From: Phalacrocorax aristotelis
Lineage: Eukaryota; Chordata; Aves; Suliformes; Phalacrocoracidae
NCBI RefSeq assembly: GCF_949628215.1
Contig: NC_134276.1
Coordinates: 67,190,733-67,254,732 of the forward strand
Reading direction: 5' to 3'
DNA length: 64,000 bases
Shown here: positions 45,301 to 57,300 of the stretch, piece by piece
Position numbering within the stretch: the first letter of the stretch is position 1
How the letters are laid out: every line of letters begins with the position of its first letter
Position numbers and translations under genes: made by a program
The notes under the pieces: generated by a model
Seen by the model: only the letters and a program-made list of their open reading frames with translations
The model's database searches: none
What the model was told of the DNA's origin: nothing

Positions 45301-48300
45301 GAGCCCTTCTCTGTCTCTTCCCCAGAAAGCTGCCACTAGTGCTCCCGTCTGTCACATTCAACATTTTTTTTTTCAATCAATGACATTGATCTGTGGCTGG
45401 CTTGGTTCATCTGCTGACCAAAAAACAACACTGTCAGCATCAAGGTACTGAGCAGCTGTTTAATGTAATTAAATGCCTGTAGGCCAGGGGAAGGGAGCAT
45501 TCACAGGGACACAGCAGAGGGCAGAGGAGGTATTGCTAAATTGTCCTAAATCATCACTGATTTAACTGGCTGTGACAGGACACACTCAAAAAAATGAGGA
45601 CATGACCTGGAGGGGTATCCGTTGCCATGAAAGGGGAAAATACATTACAATCTGCACGAACGTATCAAGAAAAAGAGCATCAGCAACGAAACTAAAGGAA
45701 AAAATGTTGGCTAATCAGACTGTTAACATCCAACAAAAAATGATTGCTATTTTTCCCTCTGAAGATCTGGAGAATATACAATATTTCTCTGCCTCCCCAA
45801 CAAATAATAATAAGGCTTTAAACTGAAATGCGCTCTCCCTTGCACTGTTAACAGAAGGGCAGTACTTACTTACCAGAGTTAGTTTCTTTATGCAGACAGT
45901 CTGCCTGTCTGATTCTCTCCCCCACATACACACGCACTACTTTACTGAAATTATGCCAATTATTTTATCCGTCATGCTCTGACTTTTGTAAATGCACAGT
46001 TCAAGCATGATATAGGAGGGTAGTGGGAATAAAAGGGAGGGAAAATTTGGGGTGGGGGTGGGGTAGAGCATCAGGCAACAAGTCTTCTGACAATAAAGCT
46101 TTTTATTACTCAATACAAATATTTTTACTACATGAGAGATTAATAGTACCTAACTTGGTCTCTTGTTGAGGTGCCCAAGCTGGAAGAGACACATCAAGCT
46201 CTCTTAAAACTGACTGTGGAGGAGATAGAGGCACACTCAGATCAGCAATTCTGATCAGATATCCCCTTCCCCACTGACTGTCAAAGAAACATAAGCACGC
46301 GTGTTTCTAACTTCAGCACCTCAGACGGACGCCTGATTGGATGTGCTGAACCCAGGCCAAAATCTGTAACAAGACTCTTGTCACAGGGTAGTAAAAATAT
46401 ATCTATAAATATAACTTCAGTAAATGTATGTCTTTACACACAGTAATTGCCCTTCACAATATGAGTTTCTTCTCATCACCAATGCTACTGGTGTAAGATA
46501 AATGCAACAACTAAGAGGGGAAAAAAAATAAAAGCAACTTTTGTCATTTAGGTATTAGCAACGCATAGAAGAAGGATATACAAGAAGAACTAAAGGTCTT
46601 ATGACAGACTAAAGTAAGATCCCTACCAAAAAACAATGAATAAAAAAATCCTGAATCTACTCCCTTGCCCCAAATAAAAACATGCAAGACTATCAAAAAG
46701 ATTAAAAGCCAAAGTTGCCATCACTTTGCCATCACAGTGAAATGTGCCTTTTATTGAGGGCCTTATCCCTCACGCGCTGATGTCAATGGAAAGACATACG
46801 CTGATGTCAGCCAGTGGCAGGTCACGTGGCAGACAGCAGCCCTCAAGTCTCTGACCTGTTTGCACAGCTTATAGGTCTCAAGGCTGAGCAAAAGCAACAG
46901 AGAGTTTTCTTTAGACCTTTTTTATAGCTTGAAAGTAAACTTCAAGGCTGCAGACCCTCAAATATTTGCAGATTGATTCAACAAGTCATAGCACTCCCTG
47001 CTTGTCTCTACTCCTTCAATATGCAAACGAAGTCCAGCCGCTCCGCTTATATGCAAGGAAAATCTGAGTTTCTATAGGGTGTATTCAGTGTAAAAGAATT
47101 TCTTACATTCATTCAAAAGCAGTAAGAGATTCCCTCAGCTCTTTCTCCTTCTTTCTCAAAGTCTTTCCCTTCTGTTCAATAACGAATCAAGAATTATACA
47201 CATTTTTTTGTTGTTTAATCTTAAACAAGAACAGAAAGAAGCAAAAGTGAAAGTAAGTATCAACCCTGATGTCCTTGGCCAGCACTTAGTTGACACTGTC
47301 ATACTAAATTCAGTCTCTAGCCATTTGGAATAAATATCTGTTCAAAAGCAAAACCAGGCCAATAGGGAATTTCAAAACCTCCTTGTAGAAAAATTAGTCT
47401 TCCATTTTGAGTATGGCTTTGCATTAAGGGTGTCACTGTAGTCAGTCCTCTGCAATGCTAATGGGAATTCACGATGAAACCATTCTTCCTCTGTAATTAA
47501 ATCCCAGGAAAGAACATTCCCAAATGTATTTCACAGGAGTATAAAATATAGCTGTGTCTGATGACTGCTTGGTTTTAAACTCCTCCAAGCATGTGGTGAG
47601 ATTCAGCTTATACACAGGGCAAAATTCAGTGCATAAATACCTCCTGCAAACCCAGAGATCCAGGCAAGGGAACCCAGAGGGCTACTGAACTGATGAGATG
47701 TAGATATTACCTATAGCTTAGGGTGTGCAGAATTTCCATCTGGACTCTGTTGACCAACCCAGCTAGATCACCATTGATTATAACACAGCTTTGACAAGAA
47801 CTTCACATAGACACCGACAGGGATTTTGACATACGTTTGCTTTGTTTCGAAATCACCATGTGTAAAGAGCCCAAGATATCCCCGCTCAGAAATGTGGGAC
47901 ACAGCAGAAACTACCACCACCTTGCCAAATACCTCTAAAGAAAGCTCACGCTGCCTCCAGCCAAGCCACTGGCAATTCCTACTTCAAGCCACCGGCAATT
48001 CCTACTTCAGGCTCTGCGCTCAAACTGTGCACACCTCCCATCTTCGTTCTGCAGCCACTGCTTCATCTGTGTCTCTTATCATATCTCAGAAACCTTCGCA
48101 AGTCCTGTTCCCCAGCATCATACTGATAGAAGAAGATATCTACCTAACAGGTATAAGTAAGACTGCAAATTAACATATACATAAACCACTGCATCAAGAC
48201 TAAAATCTGACTATAAACCAGACAAGTTTTGCCTGTGTGCTGTGTCTTTGCCCTGTATTTCCAGGACCCTAGAGAATCTTCAGTCCATGCAAGTCCATTT

Positions 48301-51300
48301 TAAAATCTAAAACCTCTAAAAATGGAGAGGAACTCAAAGATAAAATAAAAGCCAAGCTCCAATATATGAATACAACTATACACATTTTTGCATACCAGGC
48401 AGTATTCTTCCAATAAGAGCATCTAGCAACCAAAAGGACTCCTCTTCATTCTTTGTAATAAGAATAAGGTATCCAGCTATGAAGTTCATGCCCTGAAATA
48501 GAAAGAATGGTTTTAAGACGCATATGCTTATGAGTTTCTAGTTTATTTCTTTTGATTAAGGGCTAACTACTACAGTTCTACAAAGTGGGCGTATTAAGTG
48601 AAATCTAGTAATAAAGGCCAACAGTTGAGTAAGTTGTTAAACCTGCATGATGACAGCTAACAAGAATTATTAACAAAGATCAAGGAGAGGAAAAAATGAA
48701 AAGAAAGAGCTTAGCAGCCTATAATTTACCTTCAATTTTCTTTTTTTTTTTTTTTTGTTAAATCCAAAAGACTGCTTTGACCAGAACCAAAACACAGCTG
48801 TATTAGACATGTAGTACAAACACAATACACCTGCAGGTAGACAGTGCAGCTGCAGGAGAATGCCTGACCCAAACACTCTAGTAAAAAGCTGCAGCTCCAG
48901 CAGCTTTTACAAGCTGTTGCTGCTTAACTCAAATGACCGTATACAAATCATTTGGTTCCATAATACCTCCAGTACTTCACATGCTAGTCAATGACTGGCC
49001 ACTACATCTCCTGCCTTTCAACATGCAAACAGAAGGTAAACACTAGGAGGTGGGGGGGATTGGAAGAGCTACCAGAAAATTTGTCAAAAGTAGTCAAGTC
49101 ATGACTGGCCAAATTGCAACTGTGCAATTTTTGTAATCATTACTGACACCCTCTGACTGGAGAAGTAGCATACAGAACATGCAGGTCACGAAGTAGTATT
49201 CCCTGTAAATGTATTGCCTCTGTCTCAGGCACTTTTTTTCCTCTTGTATCCACCATAACACTGCCAAATTATGGCAACGTAACTGATTTAGGTGCACAGT
49301 AGTCCACTTCCTTAAGCATTTTTTTAAGTATGTCTTTTCATTGTAAACAAGCCAACAACCATAATAACATAGACACCACATCAGTACGACAATATACAAA
49401 AGCTGCCTCTGAGATGCAAACCTCCCCAAAGTCTTCCTAAGCTAACAGAAGATTATCTTTAAACATTTACAGGCTATGAAGGCTGCTGTTAGTTACATTG
49501 CCTTCTTCTGTTTCGTCCCTTTCTTTGGCCTTTTCCCTATTCTCTCTCCCCCCGAGATGGACTTCTCCAGCATGCCTAACGCCACAGGTACCACTGTCTC
49601 TGGGGACCCTGCCGTGCTGCCAATTATGGCTGTGAGCCAGATGACAGCTACCAAAAAGAACACCCCTTGCAGCCTCTGGAAGCTACGACTTCCTCTCTGA
49701 ACTGAGATCTCTTTTCTTGCATTCAACAGATTTGACTCACCTGTCCCACCTCAGAAGGCCTCACAACACTCTCGGAACATGGAAATATTAGGACACTGCA
49801 TCTTCTCCGATGTTTCATTTTCAAGCTTTGAGTCACTACAGCAGTTGTTACACAAATGGCTTGAATAGACCTTGCATGGCCTTACACAGTGCTTGGCCTT
49901 CTAGTTAAGAAGGCAACTATTTGTTTCCACATGGACAGTTATCTCAGTAATTGCATCTACGATGGCAAGAGGCTGACATTTAACACGGCATGGACCAAAA
50001 CCCACTCTGGGACGTATGTTCACAGGACACCAAATTTTGCAGGTTATATATACCAGGGCAGCCAACACTGTACCACTGTCACAGCATCACAATGTAGAGC
50101 CTAATACACACCCGGATGGGAGACTTAAATGCCAGTAAGTACCAGATATTCACTAGCATTATGGAAATCACCCTTGAAAGGCCTTCAGTGAGTAAGAGCT
50201 CTGCAAAACACTTGAGGAAAAAAAAAAGCCATTTTTCACTCTGAGTTTTCTAGGATTTACAGGATCTCTTATGTAGTGGGTATCACTATATCTATCTTGA
50301 TGAAGCCTGCTGTTTCACTAACAGAAAAGGTGGTTTCCTGAAACTTCTCTTGATTTACAACATGCCTTCGAAAGCAGATGTTGACCTTTGGTTTATGTTC
50401 TAATTATTTATCCAGAAAAGATAACATTCATCTTGTGAGGAGACCAGAGCTGAAAAGAAATCACATAAGGCTTTTCAAGTCTTTTTCTTTCATCTCTGGT
50501 GTTCATAATGTCAAGGTAAAATGCAAAGATTAGTCCATTAGTTAATATACCAAGACTTTTTAGTAACAGTTGGACATATATTTTGGGTAGAAACTAGCAT
50601 GGTTTAGAAGTTATGTATGTTTGTGGGTATGACGACCTCTATATAGGAGTCTGACACAAAAGAGAATATTTATAATTCTGTTATATAATTCCATATAACC
50701 CCTTCTGTTAGTCTCAAAATATCAAAATTTTAATAAATACATAATACTGGAAATAATAAAAATCATTCATCTTTTACTCCCATTCTTCAAATAATTTCTG
50801 TACTAAAACAGTTGGGATACACAAAAATAATTTTTTGTGACTTCAGAATTTTTAGTGACTTCAGTCTAGGTTTAAGTCCTTCTAAGTCTTCTCCTCTCCA
50901 GATTTCAACAAATACAATTCGTGTTCCTTTAACTTTGGAACAGTTGTATTTACTGTACTAACTTTCTCAACTAACATGAGGTATATGTTAGCATATGTAC
51001 CCTTGGTGAGGAAGGGGAGGAGAGAGGAGAGGACTTAATAAGTGAACTGAAAACACCTTTTGCTCATGACAGTTTCTGCTTCTTTACGGTCCTTAAAGAT
51101 GGCCACTTTTTTTTTTTACTGTCACAAATCAACTTTGTGCCCCACAGAAAACTTCACAGTACTTGGCAATGACGACTGGAGCTTTTCTGAGCTGCCTTCT
51201 AAGCAGTATCAGGTTGAATTTCAAACAAGTTTCTTCCTACTTGCCTGACTACACTGGAAGATGGCACCAAATAAATGCTACCACTTTCCCCCGCAACTAC

Positions 51301-54300
51301 ATGATGTCGGATGAATGCTGTTCTTCCTGTATTTTGAAAAATGTGACAGTGAAAACAAAGGAAATAGCGATCTCAGGATGTCTCGTCACATGTACCAAGG
51401 ACTCTTGGGAAAGATGGCAGGCGGGAAGAAGACGAAAAGGCAAGCTCGCTTTCTCTTCCTCTCTGAAGCAACTAATCTTGATACAACCACGTGTGACAAA
51501 ACATTTATTTTGCAGCTAACAAGTGGAACCAAACGTGATCAAGCTAGCTTTGAAGAAGGCCACAGAGAAACTCACAAGGACATTTGAACTTGCCTGAAGC
51601 AATTAATTTCCCTCTCCATCGCTATTTTAAAAACAGAAATAGTTTGTGGATCTGCTTCTAGAAATGCACAAGAACAATTATCACTGGTGAAATGCAGCAT
51701 TGTTTAAAAAACAGTGATTACATACCTGACAATATCCTACTGCTTTATTATGATGCCCATATGCTACCAGCACGTTGTAGAGCGTATGCTGCAAACAGGG
51801 ATCAGCAGTTTTGCGGAATTTTACATTATCTGGAAATGTTCTGTTCATGTCTAGACAAAAGGGAGAAAGAATGAAGTTAAGAGCCATTCCCTCCTTCACT
51901 TTCCAAACAAACTTTTACAGCTCTTCTGAAGTACAACTGAAACTTCACTCTGGTTCACTGAACTGTAGTATTGGTGGATCAACTTTAAGAGACAGCTTTA
52001 CCTCCATTTTGGCCAGAAGGCCATCCGCATTCAAGGATAATCCATTCCTAGAAAGATGAATCCTGTTACTGTACAGAAATAAATTTCAAGCCGTACTAAA
52101 GAAATTCTCCTGCAGATTGGGCTCTCTCAACATCTGACTGCAAAGGCTTAAATGAAAGCAAACCAGACGTTTAGACTGACAGAAACAACACATACCAAAT
52201 TTATCTAGCCAAGTGGCATGAAATGAGCTGCGCCTCTAGGGAAGCATATTCTCATAATAAAACAGGTGAACTTTCAATTGACTTATTAAGTGAACTTCTA
52301 CCAAACAGTCCCAAAGAGCTAAAAAGAAAAAAAAATCCTGTTTCTTCAGCTGGTAACTTGTACTTAAATCACCTTTTTAAAGGTTTTTAAGTTTCTCCAT
52401 GATGTGACCATGAGAAAAGTTGCTTCTCCATTGATGAAGGAGGGCGATTTTTTTGATATCCAAGCAGCAAAGCTTCAAGCTCAATCCTAAAACAAGTAAG
52501 GACTATGCAATTACTGACATTTCAAAACATTCATTTCTTCCAGACCAAACACGAATAGTAGGACTCATCTGTCCTTACAAAGGTCTAAAAATTAGACATG
52601 CAAGTTCAATCTAGTCACCCAAACTCCCTTTAGTTGTTGGAAAGAAACAGGCAGAGTTAATTTTTGGCCTGTTTCACTCTATAAAGAGGGAAACCAAGGT
52701 CACTAGTCCAGACTTGTGTATCTGATTTTTAGATGTTTAAGTTGGGAGAAGAGTCCTATTCAAAAGCAACTTTAAAGATTTTCAAAACCAAAGACATTGA
52801 TAAAATATGAATAGTTGATTTGGTTATATTTAGCAAGAAAAATATTGGGTTTAGAAAAAAAAAAAAAATCAGTAACAGCACTACTGTACAGAGATCTATA
52901 CCCTAAGAGTTATGACTTCTTATCTGCCTTTTCCTGCATAAAGGAAGAAGTCTGTTACAGTTCTGATACAAAGTTGAGCTGTAAGCAACCAGAGGAAGAC
53001 AGCTCCCCAAAAATCACAAGTAATGTCATGGAAGTCACAAGCATTAAAAAGTTATCACTCTAATCACTATTTCTTCCTTTTAAAGTGAACAAATCACTTA
53101 GAGAAATGGGAGAGCACGGAAATATTTCACCTCATCTCTCACATGACTGAAAAAAAAAAACCTCAAGGAAAAAAAGACAATTTTTAAAAGGACTTGAGCA
53201 ACTGCCAGTTATAGGATAAATAAATTTGTTTTGTTTCTTCATCATAGGAAGAGCAGCATAATATTTGCATAATCAAAATTTGTTGTTTATTAAAGTATAT
53301 GCTGGATGTTACAGAAAAGATTAATGCTGACATTTCAGTTATGGCTCTTCCTCTTAGCTATGCAGAACAAGGGTGAGGGGGGAATATGAAAAGCCCATCA
53401 CGTACAGAGCAGAGACTACTCAAACCAAACTCGTCTTCAACTTCACAGCCTGAGGAAGGCCTGCAGCTGAGAGAATAAGCTCCAATTTGATTTGATTGCA
53501 GAGCATGTTTTTCCCACAAGGACTGCGGGAAGTCTTCCCTTACTTTATGAAGGATTTAAAACTTTTCTTTATATTTATTAACAGTATTTTGATTTGGGGG
53601 AAGGGATGGGGACAAAAACAAGATACAAGAGCTAAAAGTCTTTACCTTTAATCGAAGATATAGGGCATGGTCTCACAGGACTTGGTGCCCTCAAGGTAAT
53701 AATCTGGCACAAGAGCAGGGTGTCCTGCTTCCTCTCCATCCTCCCCTTTCTGCTCCAGTTGCATGCTCTCCCTCTTCCTCCAGCTCTGAGGCTCCTCTGA
53801 CTGCAAGGTGAGGGAAGTCAACCCACTCCCCAAGCACACACAAACTGATACATTTTACCGTACTACAAGATGGCTGCCAGAGATGACTCAAGGCAAATGG
53901 CAGGATCAGGTGAGAGCTGTTCACCTGACTTGAGCAGTTACCCCCACTTCTCTACACCTGTCCCAGAGCAGACATCCAAACACGTTCTCCAACTCCATGC
54001 AGCCCACTCTCTGACCTGCTATCCATTAACCTACTTCATTCTTGACAGACGTTAGCATCCAAAGGAACACAGCCTCCAACTAGTCCAGTTTGGGGAAAAA
54101 AAAAAATCAGAGTTTTTTTCAAGCAGGGAAATGAACATTAAGACTTTATACTGCTAGATAAACCCCAAAACCATGACCATCTTGTGGTTGTGTGCAGATC
54201 TGCTGGCTATAACCAAACTAGGTATAGGAGCATGGGACCAGGAAGAAGGCCACAAAGAAAAGACTAGCTACTCCTTTGCAGTAAATTCAGATTAAATCCC

Positions 54301-57300
54301 AAAAGCATTTTTTAAAATGATCTTTCAGTGCTGTGAGGTGGCAGTATTATGCTGCTGTGAAACAAAACCAACACCTTTCCTTTTCTGTTGATTTATCTCT
54401 GTGCAGCAACCATGAGAAGACTGCTAGCTTGTTTCTTCCCTTTCACAAGTCTGCAATATTTCTACCTCGCATTCAGTTATACAAATATAGGTAGAAAGCC
54501 ACATTAGCCTCAGTTTATAAAACAGACATCTATTTCGATACCTGGTATCACAATTACACAATTACAATTACACAAGTACTAACATCCTCTACTACACTTA
54601 CAGTCACTTCTTTACTGCTGCTACGTCTGTAACTTGCATCTGCTCTGAACAGCTTCCAGGCAGGTAATTTCTTTTTCTTTCTTTCTTAGTAGAGAGCAGA
54701 ACAAAAATTCACCTCAACCACCAACTACAAGCATTCAAAAACTCCACTGCAAACCTCCAGAATAATAAGGTTAGGTCATCAATTTTGACTTGTACAAGTA
54801 ATAAAGGGTATTTTAAATTTGTTACAACTAGATATTTAGGTCTCATCTTCAAGCTTTTCCCTGCATCACCTGGAACTAGAAATTGTTTTGGAGGTTTGGC
54901 TGGTTTTTTTTGTTTGTTTGTTTAAGTTAAGGTCAAGCTTACTATGAACTAAAAATCAGAGAAACTGAGCCTGACACCCCTCACCACCAGTACCAAATAA
55001 CAGTTCAATAGCTTGCAGCAATCAAGAAAGCAAACACAGTTAGGATTTCCTACGAAAGAACAGTAATGCCACTGTATGAATCTAAGAAGCACCTGCATAA
55101 CTTCCAGTCCCCTTCATCTCCAAAAGGTGATATCAGAATTGGAGAAGTTACAGAAGAGAATGGCAACAAGGAAGATCACAGGTATGAAATGGCTACCATA
55201 CATAGCATAAAACAAGGTGGATTAGAGCTTATGAGCAAGACAGCACAAATCTGCAAAATCACGAGCAAGGTAGATGATATGAAAAAGGAGCAAACAGGTT
55301 TTTTTGTGAAATTTTTCCTCATCTGGTGCTATTAACTACAAACATGTAGCATATGACTCAGGAACTCCAAGCCACAGATAACTGGGGACGAGGAAGAACA
55401 TTCTGAGGAAACATCACTACACATTTTACTCCTCCAGATCTTCCTTTAGCTGTTCAGACCAGACTGAGGTTGCTGCTTGGATATAACCTGATATGGGTTC
55501 TCTTACAGAGAGCCAAAAGAGCTGACACTGCTGTTCTCCTTGCTCTTGCATGGTTAAATGCCCTAAACTCATGTAAAAATTCCCAACCTCCACTAATAGT
55601 TTAACCCCAGAGAAGCTTATTAGTGCTTGGTAGTAAAATATTCAGTGTCTCCCGTTAAGTGGCAATGGGTATTGTTTGAATTACTTTTCTGAAGCCATCA
55701 CAAACTAAACTAAGATCTTGTAACTACTGTCCAACCCACGCAGTCAGATCCTTATGCCAGCAGTCATACAGTGCAGTGCAGTGCAGGCTCAGGGCGCTGA
55801 CTGGTAAATATCAGAACCTGGGTTTCACAGCACCTACAACTGTTCCTCATGAAATGCAAGAGTGGAAACGTGGATATTAGCTGCACGTGATTGTGAGAGG
55901 CCTTGCAGACACAGACATGCTTACTCTGGAATTCAGTAGCCTGGCCTAAGAGGGACTTACTGCAAGGACGCTAAGTCAACTTACACCCCAGCCTTTTTGT
56001 AACCAGCAGGTAGCCCTTGCATTAGGAGAGCAGCCACATTTTATCCTGCCAGCGTCATTTGTCCTACTAAACTTTACTATATTAGGGCATGAAGAGCAAA
56101 GCATATGTAAATTAAGCCCAGAAAATTTCCATCAAAATTTAGAGACCTGCATTCTTTAAGGTCTTATTTTTATGTTTATGCTCTCTCCTACATTTCTTTA
56201 AAAAAATAAAGTACGTTCAAACAGCAAATATCATATACACAAAATCAGCAATAAAGCCCATCAGTTAAGAATCAGCAAGTTAAAGGGCAAAAAATGGCAA
56301 AAGGACAGTTTAGATTTATTTAGCTGAAAGACTTCTATCAGATTTTTCTTGGAAGATTAGGCCATTCCTCTACACATTCTACCTGCACTTTTAAACCTGA
56401 TTATATCCCATTAAAGACATTCCCATATTGAAAATCAGTTTCAAACATACATGAAAATTGTTTGGAGCTTCTGGGTATGTAAAAGAAACATGACACACTG
56501 GCTCTTACACATGTTTTAAACTGAATTTTAAATAAAGTCTTTGGTTGGCCTTGTCCTCCTGTCCCTAACCCTAAGATAAAAAAAAGGCCCCAAAAAAAAG
56601 CAGCACGGTTGCTGTTCTCTTGTTTTTAAACCGCAGCATTGTCCTGGGCTATAACTTTACAGCTAGACTGCAGGACAAAATACAGCACGATTGCCTGAAA
56701 ATTTTGGCAACTGCAGACATGAAAAGTGAACAGCAGCAAGATTCCACATCTTAGTTTACTGTTAAAAATAACTACAATGATAGGAAAACAACACAGACAG
56801 AAACAAACTGAATGTCAAACAATTCACACTGAAACAGTCCTCAGCTAAAGCCCACTATAGAATTTGCAGTCAACAGGAGCACTAGGTTTATTAAACTCCA
56901 AGTTTCCATTCACCTTAAATGCTTTGGTCCTTCCCTCCCTCATACACTCACATAGTTTCTTCCTTTCTAGAAGGGAAATCTATCACTCTGGAGTCCAAGG
57001 TCCTCTTTTTATTCCCCCCCCTCCCTCCAATAAACCATCCAACCCATTTTTCTTTTTCCCTTCCCTCACTTGCTCCTTGTTAGTTTTCTCTTCTGCAGTT
57101 TTCCACTCAATGCACTAGCTCTTCCAAAACTTTATTTCCTCTATAATTCACAAACAGATCTTTATCTTCTTCCATCATTTTTCCTCTGCCACAGAAATAT
57201 TTTTATTTCATGGTATAACCTGTGTGAAAAGCCACCTACTGCCATGATATGACCCTTCATGTCATTGTCTAGTACTGGAAAAGAAATTGTTTGCAACTCC

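Larger units (their letters stand above)
32300..48395 (-). other. GRTP1: GRTP1 16-kb intron
   Basis: Long AT-rich intron. It holds an (AAAC)n microsatellite (38352-38390), A runs (41325-41341, 44064-44081), G-quadruplex patterns (37229-37257, 46035-46063), a GC-richer patch at 35100-35340, an E-box GTCACGTGGC at 46821-46830 and a 23-bp duplication at 47962-48007. No further exon or RNA gene recognised. Confidence 0.8.

Noticed and set aside
49094-49429. 111-codon minus-strand open frame between GRTP1 exons
   Set aside because: GRTP1 exons on each side join in phase without it and the peptide resembles nothing known.
56562-56575. Two CCCTAA units resembling telomeric repeat
   Set aside because: Only two units, expected by chance in this length.
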